From NCBI RefSeq assembly GCF_000377745.1, contig NZ_KB898709.1, positions 129,001 to 193,000 on the forward strand: a DNA stretch of 64,000 bases. Direction: 5' to 3'. This stretch comes from Gilvimarinus chinensis DSM 19667 (GTDB lineage Bacteria > Pseudomonadota > Gammaproteobacteria > Pseudomonadales > Cellvibrionaceae). Positions within the stretch are counted from its first letter, which is position 1. Each line of letters opens with the position of its first letter. Made by a program: the position numbers and the translations under genes. Below, piece by piece: positions 1 through 8,699 of the stretch. Under the pieces are notes generated by a model. That model saw only the letters and a list, made by a program, of their open reading frames with translations, was not told the DNA's origin and did not search any database.

Positions 1-141
1 ACACTACTTGAACGCTTGCTTGAAGACATATCCTTTGATGCGGGCAGTGCCGACAGCCGTTTTGTGATCGATGCCGACTATGTGGAAAAACATTTAGGCG
101 AACTGGCACAAAACGAAGATCTGAGCCGGTATATTTTGTAA
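1..141 (+). CDS. hslU: HslU, ATPase subunit of the HslVU protease (3' end only)
   Basis: The window opens inside this gene; only the last 46 residues and the TAA stop are visible. The tail reads [14 protein letters not shown] and ends DLSRYIL, the conserved C-terminus of HslU that docks into the HslV peptidase. HslU unfolds cytoplasmic substrates with ATP and feeds them to HslV. The DUF971 gene nine bases downstream is a common neighbour of hslVU in gammaproteobacteria, which supports the call. Nothing can be said about the ATPase core, which lies outside the window. Confidence 0.9.
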   Translation, partial: TLLERLLEDISFDAGSADSRFVIDADYVEKHLGELAQNEDLSRYIL

Positions 142-149
142 AACCCGTT

Positions 150-524
150 ATGCAGGCACCCCGCAAAATCAAACTGCACCGGGACACCGCCGAACTGGAA
201 ATCCAGTTCGGTGCAGACTCCCACCGCTTGAGCGCAGAGTTTTTGCGGGTGTACTCCCCCAGCGCCGAAGTGAAAGGCCACGGCCCGGGGCAGGCCATCC
301 TTCAGCATGGCAAGAACAACGTTGCTATCACGAGCATAGAGCCGGTAGGCAACTATGCCATACGGCTCACGTTCAGCGATGGCCACGACTCGGGCATATA
401 CACTTGGCAGCAGCTTAAAGATTTTACAGACAACCAGCAAAGCTATTGGCAGCAGTACACAGACGCACTGGAGAAAGCAGGACTCAGTCGCGACCCTCAC
501 ACCTCGGTAATCCGGCTTAAGTAG
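150..524 (+). CDS. DUF971 (GBBH-like N-terminal domain) protein
   Basis: This 124-residue protein is a single DUF971 domain, the fold found at the N-terminus of gamma-butyrobetaine hydroxylase. Recognisable parts are the opening PRKIKLHRDTAELEIQF, the central FLRVYSPSAEVKGHG and the segment YAIRLTFSDGHDSGIY. Homologues are short, cytoplasmic and often lie beside hslVU; some in this superfamily bind a metal, but their role is not settled. It starts nine bases after hslU stops, so it probably shares that transcript. No strong Shine-Dalgarno sequence is visible before the ATG. Confidence 0.85.
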   Translation: MQAPRKIKLHRDTAELEIQFGADSHRLSAEFLRVYSPSAEVKGHGPGQAILQHGKNNVAITSIEPVGNYAIRLTFSDGHDSGIYTWQQLKDFTDNQQSYWQQYTDALEKAGLSRDPHTSVIRLK

Positions 525-556
525 CGGTTACTTCGCTTTTTACGCCGTCGATCCGC

Positions 557-562
557 TATAAT
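557..562 (+). promoter_or_regulatory. Candidate -10 box for the membrane-protein gene
   Basis: A perfect TATAAT lies 35 bases before the ATG of the next gene, in the 73-base gap after the DUF971 gene. The matching -35 region (around 533-539) is poor, so this is a plausible but unproven start point that would give the downstream gene its own promoter. Confidence 0.35.
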
Positions 563-597
563 GCGGCGCTACATTCATTTTTCTAAGCGTAATCTGC

Positions 598-1275
598 ATG
601 CCGGACGTTCCCGCCCAACCCATTCGCTACCTGGTTCGCCTCGCTCTTCTGCTGGCAGCTTTAGTGGCTATTATCATCTACTATATCGGTGCAGGTGATG
701 AAGCCGCGCAAGCAGCGGCTCAAGAAGGCGGCCTTATAGATTTTTCCTCTGCGCTCGGGTATTTCCTCTGCGCGGCATTAATGGCCGTTGTGGGTGGCCG
801 GCATGTTATAAAGCACCATTACCCGCTGATACTCGCACTCACTTTGCTGGGCATGCGCGAGCTGGATCTGGATAAACGCCTCTCTACCTTCGGTATATTT
901 AAAAGCCAAACCTTTCGCTCCGCCGATGTTTCATGGCTGGAAAAAGGCATTTCGTTAGCCGTCATCATCGGGGTTTTATGGCTGCTTATAATCATGGTTC
1001 GACGCTACACCAAGCCGCTGTGGTTTAGCGTATGGCGTTTTGAAGCCGTATCGCTGATAACCGGATTTGGCTGCGGCATGTTGGTATTGGCACGTTTGCT
1101 GGACGGCATTGCGAGAAAGCTTGCCACTCTCAACATTGCTTTTTCCGAGCACCAAGAAGTACTCACCACCATCACCGAGGAAGTACTAGAGCTGGGCGTG
1201 CCACTGTGTTTTATTCTGGCGTTTTTTGCTTATTATCGGGTTTATCATCCAGCATCTATACGCAAAAAAAACTAG
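598..1275 (+). CDS. Unknown multi-pass inner-membrane protein
   Basis: I do not recognise a named family. The 225-residue protein has about five hydrophobic segments, near residues 10-30, 50-66, 78-87, 115-135 and 150-167, with a last one near 200-217. Between them lies a charged stretch with MRELDLDKRLSTFGIFKSQTF. An acidic motif (TEEVLELGVPL) precedes the final segment, and the C-terminus is basic (SIRKKN). This suggests a small polytopic membrane protein. Its stop codon overlaps the stop of the convergent glycosyltransferase gene in a shared CTAG (1272-1275). A TATAAT box sits upstream. Confidence 0.65.
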   Translation: MPDVPAQPIRYLVRLALLLAALVAIIIYYIGAGDEAAQAAAQEGGLIDFSSALGYFLCAALMAVVGGRHVIKHHYPLILALTLLGMRELDLDKRLSTFGIFKSQTFRSADVSWLEKGISLAVIIGVLWLLIIMVRRYTKPLWFSVWRFEAVSLITGFGCGMLVLARLLDGIARKLATLNIAFSEHQEVLTTITEEVLELGVPLCFILAFFAYYRVYHPASIRKKN

Positions 1276-2147
1276 CTGCCGTGGGTGATCCGGTTAAATG
1301 CTTTTAACACTCGGGAAACAGTAAGCGCCTGTTTCCAAAACTTATCTTTCAGCGGGCGGCAGAATAACCAGGCCGGAGCCAGCACTGCCTCATTTTTTTC
1401 CCAAGCCGGAGCCCACATACGTGCCGTGCCGGCGCGAATACACAATGAGACAGTAGGCAAGCCGATGCTTGAGGCCAAGTGGCCGATTCCCGAATCTGAA
1501 CCGATAAAATAGTCACAACTCGTTAAGAACTCAGCCACTTCAGCCAAGTCAGGTTTACTTACTATCATGTCTTCAGGTAAACCCACCCAATCCCGAACTT
1601 CAAATGGAGCCAAAATAAATATTGGTTTAAATCCGCTATCTTTTAGCCGATTCGCCAGTGCAATAAATTTCTGCTTAGGCCACTCTTTAAAGGAATCAGC
1701 TGAGGTAGGGTGTATGGCAACCACTTTTGAGTTATCAGCCTTAGAAGTCGGCACCACCATACCGTTGCGCTGCGTAGGGTTCTTGACACCCCAGAAATTT
1801 GCGCAATACTCGGCCTGAATACTTACCATAGAGCGCTTAGCCTTAAAGAGTTTTGCATCACTCATAACCTCGACAGGCACTTGAGCCTTTCTGAGCAAAG
1901 CAACGAAAGGCCTATCGAACATCACGACAACTCGATCGAACTGATTCCAAAACACCTGATCTTTCTGCAAGTTTTCAGTGGGAGAAGGTTGTACCTGAAA
2001 CTGCTCGAAATAAGCTTTTAACGAGTGAATATAGGTATTGAAAACCACCACATTGTTACCTTGGGCCACTAAATTATTAGCCGCCACCATACCGATCAGC
2101 GAATCGCCGAGACGGTCACTCAAAATTAAAGCAATTTTCTTAGGCAT
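1272..2147 (-). CDS. Glycosyltransferase family 9 (heptosyltransferase-like)
   Basis: This 291-residue protein has the two-lobed GT-B layout of LPS heptosyltransferases. The N-terminal lobe starts with IALILSDRLGDSLIGM (the usual nucleotide-sugar transferase start with GD), and the C-terminal lobe contains AIHPTSADSFKEWP and YFIGSDSGIGHLASSIGLPT, the signature region for donor binding. It lacks clear features of WaaC or WaaF and is shorter (about 350 is usual), so its acceptor is unknown. It is the last gene of the LPS run, 140 bases after hldE, and probably adds a sugar to the core. Confidence 0.8.
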   Translation of the reverse strand: MPKKIALILSDRLGDSLIGMVAANNLVAQGNNVVVFNTYIHSLKAYFEQFQVQPSPTENLQKDQVFWNQFDRVVVMFDRPFVALLRKAQVPVEVMSDAKLFKAKRSMVSIQAEYCANFWGVKNPTQRNGMVVPTSKADNSKVVAIHPTSADSFKEWPKQKFIALANRLKDSGFKPIFILAPFEVRDWVGLPEDMIVSKPDLAEVAEFLTSCDYFIGSDSGIGHLASSIGLPTVSLCIRAGTARMWAPAWEKNEAVLAPAWLFCRPLKDKFWKQALTVSRVLKAFNRITHGS

Positions 2148-2287
2148 AAAGAGCTACTCAGTCCTTTTGAGCAATGTAAATGGGTGACACTAAGTACAGA
2201 AATTTATCTAGCCATTGAATAAATCAGCGGACACACTTTATTCGACTCAAAAGTGTGCATGGGATATAAAAACCGCAACCTAGAGAA

Positions 2288-3718
2288 CTAATCAGATTGG
2301 GCAAGAATTTTTTCCACAATACCCGTTGTTGAACAATCATCAAGAAACTGCAGAACCTTCACATCACCACCATAAGCTCGAACGATGGGCGCACCGACCA
2401 CCTGCTCTTCGGTGTAATCACCACCTTTTACCAGCACTTCGGGCTGTAGCGCTCGCAGCAAATTCTCTGGTGTATCATCGGCAAAGCTCACCACCCAGTC
2501 CACCGCCTCGAGTCCGGCCAATACCGCCATGCGCCTGTCGACGGGGTTAATGGGCCGCGATGGTCCTTTAAGTCGGGACACCGATTCATCGCTATTCACC
2601 GCCACGATTAACCTATCCCCCAGCTCACGAGCCGATTGCAAATAGCCAACATGGCCTGCGTGAATAATATCGAAGCAGCCGTTGGTAAATACGATCTTTT
2701 CACCTTTGCTGCGCGCTTCCTGCAGCGCAGTTTGCAGCTGCTCTTGAGAGACAACACCGCGCTCTACACCTTGCTCGGCCTGTACAGCCAGACGCAGCTC
2801 AGGGCCACTGATGGTTGCCGTCCCTAGTTTCCCCACGACCATGCCTGCGGCAAGGTTAGCCATGCCCACCGACTCCGGCAGGCTATAACCTGCAGCAATA
2901 GAAGCGGACAGCACCGCAATCACGGTGTCACCGGCGCCCGTCACATCAAACACTTCACGGGCGCGAGCAGGCAGATGCAGTTCGGGCTGCGCTTTACGCA
3001 ACAGTGTCATCCCCTGCTCGCCACGGGTGACCAATAACGCTTCCAGGTTTAACGTCGTCATTAATTGGTTCGCTTTATCAACCAATTCCTGCTCGCTATT
3101 GCAGGCGCCAACCACGGCTTCAAACTCATGCAAGTTAGGCGTTAGCAACGTGGCCCCAGCGTAACGGGTGAAATCTGTACCCTTGGGGTCTACCAGTACG
3201 GGCACATTGGCTTTGCGAGCAGTTGCAATTAAAGCCTGACAATCCCCAAGTGAGCCTTTCGCGTAATCCGACAACACCACGACATTCACGTCGCCTATTT
3301 GTTGCTGTAACTTTTTCTGATGCTCGCTGCAATCGGCCTGAGTAAACAGCTCCTCAAAATCCATCCGCAACAACTGCTGATGACGGCTCATTACCCGCAA
3401 CTTAGTGATTGTCGGCTTAGCCGAAGAAACTTGAAACTGAGTTGAAACTCCGGCAGCACGAAGCTGACCAGCCAGTACATCAGCGGCTTCATCCTGCCCC
3501 ACGACGCTAATCAACGAGGCCGACGCCCCCAGAGCCGCAAGATTAAGAGCAACGTTGCCTGCACCGCCTGCGCGATCGTCCGTTTGCGAAACCTTCACCA
3601 CCGGTACCGGTGCTTCAGGAGAGATGCGCGATGTGCCTCCGTGCCAATAGCGATCCAACATAACATCGCCGATCACCAAAACCCGCGCACTATCGTATCT
3701 GGGGGTAGAGAGATGCAT
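2288..3718 (-). CDS. hldE: HldE, bifunctional heptose-7-phosphate kinase / heptose-1-phosphate adenylyltransferase
   Basis: This 476-residue cytoplasmic enzyme makes ADP-heptose, the donor for LPS inner core. Residues 1-320 form a PfkB/ribokinase-type kinase: RVLVIGDVMLDRYW at the start, GGAGNVALNLAALGA, and DVTGAGDTVIAVL with the catalytic Asp. Residues 340-476 form the nucleotidyltransferase: FTNGCFDIIHAGHVGYL with the HxGH motif and VNSDESVSRLKG. Length matches the family. It starts 11 bases after msbA ends, so the two are co-transcribed, and the heptosyltransferase WaaF is encoded in the same run. Confidence 0.97.
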   Translation of the reverse strand: MHLSTPRYDSARVLVIGDVMLDRYWHGGTSRISPEAPVPVVKVSQTDDRAGGAGNVALNLAALGASASLISVVGQDEAADVLAGQLRAAGVSTQFQVSSAKPTITKLRVMSRHQQLLRMDFEELFTQADCSEHQKKLQQQIGDVNVVVLSDYAKGSLGDCQALIATARKANVPVLVDPKGTDFTRYAGATLLTPNLHEFEAVVGACNSEQELVDKANQLMTTLNLEALLVTRGEQGMTLLRKAQPELHLPARAREVFDVTGAGDTVIAVLSASIAAGYSLPESVGMANLAAGMVVGKLGTATISGPELRLAVQAEQGVERGVVSQEQLQTALQEARSKGEKIVFTNGCFDIIHAGHVGYLQSARELGDRLIVAVNSDESVSRLKGPSRPINPVDRRMAVLAGLEAVDWVVSFADDTPENLLRALQPEVLVKGGDYTEEQVVGAPIVRAYGGDVKVLQFLDDCSTTGIVEKILAQSD

Positions 3719-3729
3719 AGTAATAAACC

Positions 3730-5502
3730 TTAAAGTGTCAGCGAATCCGATTGGGTCGCACTGTGTAAGCGGGCGTAGTGCCCCTGCTTCGTCATAAGCT
3801 CGGCATGGTTACCTTGCTCGACAATACCGCCATCTTCCATCACGACGATCAAATCCGCTTTTTCAATCGTTGACAAACGGTGCGCAACAACAAAGGTCGT
3901 GCGCCCGCGAGAAACCGTATCCAAGGCCTGTTGAATATAACGCTCAGACTCGTTATCCAGCGCCGAAGTGGCCTCATCCAAAATTAAAATGGGTGCGTCT
4001 TTTAAGATGGCCCGGGCGATCGCCAGCCGTTGTCGCTGGCCACCAGAAAGTTTGGCGCCACCTTCACCAATAAAGGTGTTATATCCTTCAGGCAACTCGT
4101 CGATAAACTCATCCGCGTAAGCCAGCTGCGCTGCGCGCTTGATATCCTCAAGGCTGGTTTTATCAAGCGCACCGTAAGCGATATTGGCAGCAACGGAATC
4201 GTTGAATAACACTACTTGCTGAGTCACCAAAGAAATTTGGCTGCGCAAATTTTGCAGTTGATATTCGCGAACATCAGTATCGTCTACGCAAATATCCCCT
4301 TTAAAGCCGCTGTAAAAGCGCGCCAATAGGTTCACGAGTGTTGATTTACCACTGCCTGATTTACCGACCAAGGCGACCACCGTACCCGGTTCAACCTCAA
4401 GATTAATACCTTTTAACGCTTCTCGCTCACTGCCTTGATAAGCAAAGTGCAGGTCACGCACAGACACTTTACCGCGCACGCGCGTGGGTTTGAAAAGGCC
4501 ACTATCCTCTTCGGTTTTTTCGTCCAGCACCTGAAAAATGCTGTCTGCGGCTGCCACACCTTTTTGGATGACTGGCACCATTTCACTGAGCTGGCGCATC
4601 GGCTTTAGCACCATACCAACGGCTAAAAAGTAGGCAACAAAGGCACCCGAATCTTTAATTTGCATTTGGCCCAATGCCACCCACAATAAACCGCCCATGG
4701 CCAAGGCCACAATAATTTGAATCAAGGGGGTATTTAATGTGGAGGTCAAAACAATTTTTAGGTTTTGCAAATAGTTACGCCAGCTGGCTTCGCGGAAACG
4801 CTGCGTTTCATAGTCCTCGCCACCGAAGCTGCGCATCACACGGTAACCATTAATCATCTCAGAGGTTACTTGAGTTATGTCGCCCATACTGTGCTGGACT
4901 TTGGTACTGAGCCGACGCAGGCGTTTACCCACGTAACCGACCAGCGCCGCAATTAACGGCACCACCCCCATCATCAGCAGAGTTAATACCCAGTCCTTAT
5001 AAAACAGGTAACCGAGCAGTGCGATGACGGTGGTGCCCTCACGAATCATGGTTTTCAACGCTTCAGTAGAAGCGGTGGTGACATTATTAACATTAAACGT
5101 CACCAGCGACATCAACTGCCCCGAATCATTGCGCTCAAAATATTCGCCAGGCAAATACACCATGTGGCTGAACAATTGCACCCGCAAGGTATCGACAATA
5201 CGGTAAGAAACTTTGGCAATAAAAAAGTTACCCAAAAAACCACCAAAACCGCGAATCGCAATAATGCCAATAATAATCAACGATGGCAGCCACAAAGGGC
5301 CTCGCTCCTCAGTCTCGATAAAATTCAGCAAATACTCCATATACTGAGCCATCGCCGGCTGCGAAGCGGAGTAAACGATAAAGCCGACAACACTGATTAA
5401 AAAGCTCAGCCAATGAGGTTTAACATAGCTGAGCAGGCGAAAATAAACCGTTAAGGATGCTGAATCAGATGATGCGTTGGGTGAGCTTTTTGTGTCACTC
5501 AT
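3730..5502 (-). CDS. msbA: MsbA, lipid A/LPS-core flippase (ABC transporter)
   Basis: This 590-residue half-transporter flips lipid A-core across the inner membrane with ATP. Residues 20-310 are the six-helix membrane domain. The ATPase domain follows with Walker A VGKSGSGKSTL, signature LSGGQRQRLAIARAI, Walker B ILILDEATSALD and the switch His in VVAHRLSTIEKAD. Length and order match MsbA (about 580). It sits between a core glycosyltransferase (22 bases upstream) and hldE (11 bases downstream), which fits lipid A export rather than drug efflux. Confidence 0.95.
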   Translation of the reverse strand: MSDTKSSPNASSDSASLTVYFRLLSYVKPHWLSFLISVVGFIVYSASQPAMAQYMEYLLNFIETEERGPLWLPSLIIIGIIAIRGFGGFLGNFFIAKVSYRIVDTLRVQLFSHMVYLPGEYFERNDSGQLMSLVTFNVNNVTTASTEALKTMIREGTTVIALLGYLFYKDWVLTLLMMGVVPLIAALVGYVGKRLRRLSTKVQHSMGDITQVTSEMINGYRVMRSFGGEDYETQRFREASWRNYLQNLKIVLTSTLNTPLIQIIVALAMGGLLWVALGQMQIKDSGAFVAYFLAVGMVLKPMRQLSEMVPVIQKGVAAADSIFQVLDEKTEEDSGLFKPTRVRGKVSVRDLHFAYQGSEREALKGINLEVEPGTVVALVGKSGSGKSTLVNLLARFYSGFKGDICVDDTDVREYQLQNLRSQISLVTQQVVLFNDSVAANIAYGALDKTSLEDIKRAAQLAYADEFIDELPEGYNTFIGEGGAKLSGGQRQRLAIARAILKDAPILILDEATSALDNESERYIQQALDTVSRGRTTFVVAHRLSTIEKADLIVVMEDGGIVEQGNHAELMTKQGHYARLHSATQSDSLTL

Positions 5503-5524
5503 AGGCTCGTACCAAATAATTAAT

Positions 5525-6304
5525 TTACGAAGAGGTGCGCGTGCGCACCCAAAGATCGGCGTATTTCACAAACGTCGCGTGAGACATCACTAACGCAACA
5601 AGTAAACCCTGACCGCCATCAAGAAAACCACGCTTAAGAACATACATACGTAAAAAACAGGATAGGCCATGCAAGCAAGCGGACCACAGTGACCCTGTTT
5701 TACCGCTCTCTTGCTTTGCAATCGCCCAGTGTTCTGCATAAAGGGCGGACTTTGTAACCAGATGCCGAACACTATCATAAACGTAATGCAATAAATCACC
5801 CTGTAGACGTTTTACCGGCAGACGATTTGAATTTCGCAATCGCTCGTGCACACGAGTGTCATCAAAGCCGGCGAGCAATCTGGGGTAAAGGCGTGGTATC
5901 CAATCGGGGTACATATCGGTGTGCCGCATGTAACGACCAAAGCACCAGCTCAGGCGATTAATTTCGTAAATACAGTCATCGCCATCTATAACCTGTAGCA
6001 TCTCTTGCTTTAATTCATCACTAACGCGCTCGTCTGCATCGATGCACAACACCCATCGCCCCCGAGCAAAAGCTTGAGCACGCTGCCTTTGCACGCCAAA
6101 CCCCTGCCAATCGGTATTGATTTCCACACGAGCACCAAAGCGTTTAGCCATCGCCAGCGTATCGTCGGTACTTCCGGAATCCAGCACGACAATCTCGTCG
6201 ACAAAGTCCAGAGATTGCAGACACGCCTCCAGTTTTTTGGCTTCGTTTTTAACGATGAGTACGGCGGAAAGGCGTATAACCTGATTGGCACTATCGACAG
6301 GCAT
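5525..6304 (-). CDS. Glycosyltransferase family 2, WaaE/LgtF-like LPS core sugar transferase
   Basis: This 259-residue enzyme has a GT-A fold: LSAVLIVKNEAKKLEACL at the start, IVVLDSGSTDDTLAMAKRFGA, and LCIDADERVSDELK, where DAD is the metal and nucleotide-sugar motif. The family includes WaaE/KdtX and LgtF, which add glucose to the first heptose of the LPS core. Its start lies inside the end of the O-antigen ligase-like gene (14-base overlap), showing tight coupling, and msbA follows 22 bases later. Donor and acceptor cannot be fixed from the sequence. Confidence 0.88.
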   Translation of the reverse strand: MPVDSANQVIRLSAVLIVKNEAKKLEACLQSLDFVDEIVVLDSGSTDDTLAMAKRFGARVEINTDWQGFGVQRQRAQAFARGRWVLCIDADERVSDELKQEMLQVIDGDDCIYEINRLSWCFGRYMRHTDMYPDWIPRLYPRLLAGFDDTRVHERLRNSNRLPVKRLQGDLLHYVYDSVRHLVTKSALYAEHWAIAKQESGKTGSLWSACLHGLSCFLRMYVLKRGFLDGGQGLLVALVMSHATFVKYADLWVRTRTSS

Positions 6305-7565
6305 CAGAAACCTCCCGACGCTGGGCGCAGCGCATATAACCCCACAATGCCACCAGAAAAAATGCGTACAAAGTAACGCCGCTGTTATGCCGCAAAAACG
6401 CCTGGGTTAATCCGAACAAAGCGACCGACACAACCAATATTATTCCCGACATGGCAAACGCCTTGGCCTCAACCTGAGTACTTTTCGTTCGCACAGCTTC
6501 ACGACAAAAAAGCACTAATGGAACAAGGTAAATAACCATAAGCGCCAGCAACCCTAGCACTCCTCGCTTTACAGTCACATCCAGCAGATCGTTATGAACA
6601 TGAGAGAACTCACTGACTTCCACCCGAACCTCCAGGTCTTCTATCCGCTCTGCCATGGGCTTGATGTAACCTTCCTCACCCCAGCCCGCCACAGGCTTTT
6701 CGTCGATTAAACTGGACGCGGAACGCCACATTTCTAAACGCAGCCCCACCGAGCGCCCCACACTTTTTCCACTTAAATATTGAGCCGTCTCAATGGCCCC
6801 TCGATTAACGCGCTCTTGAATACCGGTTTGTGGAATTACGTAAAGTACCGTCAAAAACAATAGCGCCCCGATAGCACTCAGATACAAAACCCGACGGGGA
6901 AGATGACGCCGTAAATTAAAAAACAAAATGAGCACGATAGCGGGCAGCGCCAACCAACCGCCGCGAGCACCCGACAACATTGAGGCCAGCATTCCCAAAG
7001 CCGCAGCCACAGATAAAGCAACAATCCAGCGTCGACCATGGGTTTGCCTTTTTGCCCACCCCAATCCAGCCAGACACAAACCACTGGTTAGAATTGCCAA
7101 GTTGCCGAATTGAATCGGGTTCATTAAGCCAAAAGCTCGCTCGCTATCGTTAAACCACACCTGGAATAGCGCGTAACACCCGGCAGAAGAAGCGCCGACG
7201 ATTAAACCGAGCCACCAGAACTTAACCCTTGGCTTAAAGCCAAGAATAGCCAATAACGCCCCGGCCGCTAACAGATAACGACTGGGCTCTTCGTAATATC
7301 GAGATGAGGCTCCGTGAATCACATTAACCAGCACATTTAGCGCAAAACAGCTCAGCAGCGCTGCGATCATAATGCCATCGAAGCGATTCAGGTTAAGTGC
7401 CGGGCGTTTCACCAGCAACCAAGGAAAGCCCAATAAAAAAACCAGCGCAGGCCCATAGGAATAACCACTGGGTAGCACAAAACACAGGGCACTACTTAAC
7501 GCGATACACAGAGATAAAAACCAGCGAAAGCGGCTATTCTCCGCGTAAAATCCAGCAGCTGTCAT
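6291..7565 (-). CDS. waaL: O-antigen ligase-like (WaaL/Wzy_C) membrane protein
   Basis: This 424-residue protein has about ten to twelve hydrophobic helices and a large periplasmic loop near residues 245-320. The loop contains GRSVGLRLEMWRSA, GWGEEGYI and EFSHVHNDLLDVTVKRG, the conserved Arg and HNxxL region of the Wzy_C/O-antigen ligase family. Such proteins join O-antigen or a sugar to lipid A-core in the periplasm. It is embedded in the LPS core run between waaF and a core glycosyltransferase. Because WaaL and Wzy share a fold, ligase rather than polymerase is inferred from context. Confidence 0.8.
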   Translation of the reverse strand: MTAAGFYAENSRFRWFLSLCIALSSALCFVLPSGYSYGPALVFLLGFPWLLVKRPALNLNRFDGIMIAALLSCFALNVLVNVIHGASSRYYEEPSRYLLAAGALLAILGFKPRVKFWWLGLIVGASSAGCYALFQVWFNDSERAFGLMNPIQFGNLAILTSGLCLAGLGWAKRQTHGRRWIVALSVAAALGMLASMLSGARGGWLALPAIVLILFFNLRRHLPRRVLYLSAIGALLFLTVLYVIPQTGIQERVNRGAIETAQYLSGKSVGRSVGLRLEMWRSASSLIDEKPVAGWGEEGYIKPMAERIEDLEVRVEVSEFSHVHNDLLDVTVKRGVLGLLALMVIYLVPLVLFCREAVRTKSTQVEAKAFAMSGIILVVSVALFGLTQAFLRHNSGVTLYAFFLVALWGYMRCAQRREVSDACR

Positions 7566-7628
7566 AAGGTGTTATCCAAACCTAACGGGTGACCAGCAAA
7601 CGTACAGTATCTTTCACGCCAAGCCATT

Positions 7629-8696
7629 TTACTGGCTAGCGCCGCGGTTATGATCAATGTCGGCAACTGGTCCTGAAGCCAACAATGACTGCAACGCAAC
7701 AATAACCTGAGATGGCGACAAATCCTGTAAACATTTTTTATGCTCAAGCGGGCACTCACGCGAAAAGCAAGGCTGACAGTCTAACGCCAAGGACACCGTC
7801 GCCACCTTTTCTCCCAAGGGTGGAGTAAAGCGCGGGGAGGTTGATCCGTAAACGCCCACCAGAGGCAAACCTAACGCAGCGGCAATGTGCATAAGACCGG
7901 AATCGTTGCTCACGGCGGCCTTGGATAACGACATTAAATCCATCGCGTCAGCCAATGTGGTTTGGCCAGCCAAAGCAGTAGCATAAGTGTTCTCGGGTAA
8001 CAGGGAGATTATTTCTGCCGCAACCGACCGATCTTTTTCAGAGCCAAATAGCCATACCTGCCAGCCATTGGCAATAAACGCTTGAGCAACTTCCGCGTAA
8101 TGAGCCGCTGGCCACTGCTTCGCAGGGCCGAACTCAGCACCCGGGCACAAAGCCAAAACCGGCCGACTGAGATTCACGTGGTATTTATCGCAGAGCACCT
8201 CTGCATTATTTTGCTCTGCCACCAGCTTCGGTTTTGGCGGCTCAGGCAATGAAGCTCCCGGCGCAAACGCCAAAGCCGTAAAACGCTGCACCATAAGTGG
8301 ATAGCGAGCCGCGTCGAGCTTACGAATATCGTTGAGCAAGCCATAGCGCATCTCACCGCGCCAACCTACTCTTACCGGAATACCAGCGAATGCGGGTATG
8401 AGTGCGGATTTAAGGGAATTAGGAAGAACATAGGCGCGGCTATAATGTTGCCTGGCAAGCGCCCGGGCCAGCTGCCAACGCGCTTTAAGCATGATTTTGC
8501 CATGCCCAACGGGCATATCAATGCTGGCCGAGACCTCTGGCATCCGCTCGGTAATAGGGCGACTCCAGGCGGGAGCCAGCACATCAATCGTCGCACCTGG
8601 ATATTGCTGGCGCAGCACTTTGAACAGCGACTGCGCCATCACCATATCGCCAACCCAGGACGGGCCAACAATTAATATCCGTTCGCTCGCGGCCAC
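7629..8696 (-). CDS. waaF: WaaF, ADP-heptose:LPS heptosyltransferase II
   Basis: This 355-residue GT9 enzyme adds the second heptose to the LPS inner core. Visible family motifs are ILIVGPSWVGDMVMAQSL at the N-terminus, LCPGAEFGPAKQWP in the middle and AVSNDSGLMHIAAALGLP for donor binding. It also carries the late cysteine cluster CQPCFSRECPLEHKKC usual in WaaF. The start is a GTG, three bases after the ilvE stop, with AAGGG upstream. The ilvE-waaF junction also occurs in Pseudomonas. Confidence 0.95.
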   Translation of the reverse strand: MAASERILIVGPSWVGDMVMAQSLFKVLRQQYPGATIDVLAPAWSRPITERMPEVSASIDMPVGHGKIMLKARWQLARALARQHYSRAYVLPNSLKSALIPAFAGIPVRVGWRGEMRYGLLNDIRKLDAARYPLMVQRFTALAFAPGASLPEPPKPKLVAEQNNAEVLCDKYHVNLSRPVLALCPGAEFGPAKQWPAAHYAEVAQAFIANGWQVWLFGSEKDRSVAAEIISLLPENTYATALAGQTTLADAMDLMSLSKAAVSNDSGLMHIAAALGLPLVGVYGSTSPRFTPPLGEKVATVSLALDCQPCFSRECPLEHKKCLQDLSPSQVIVALQSLLASGPVADIDHNRGASQ

Positions 8697-8699
8697 GAA

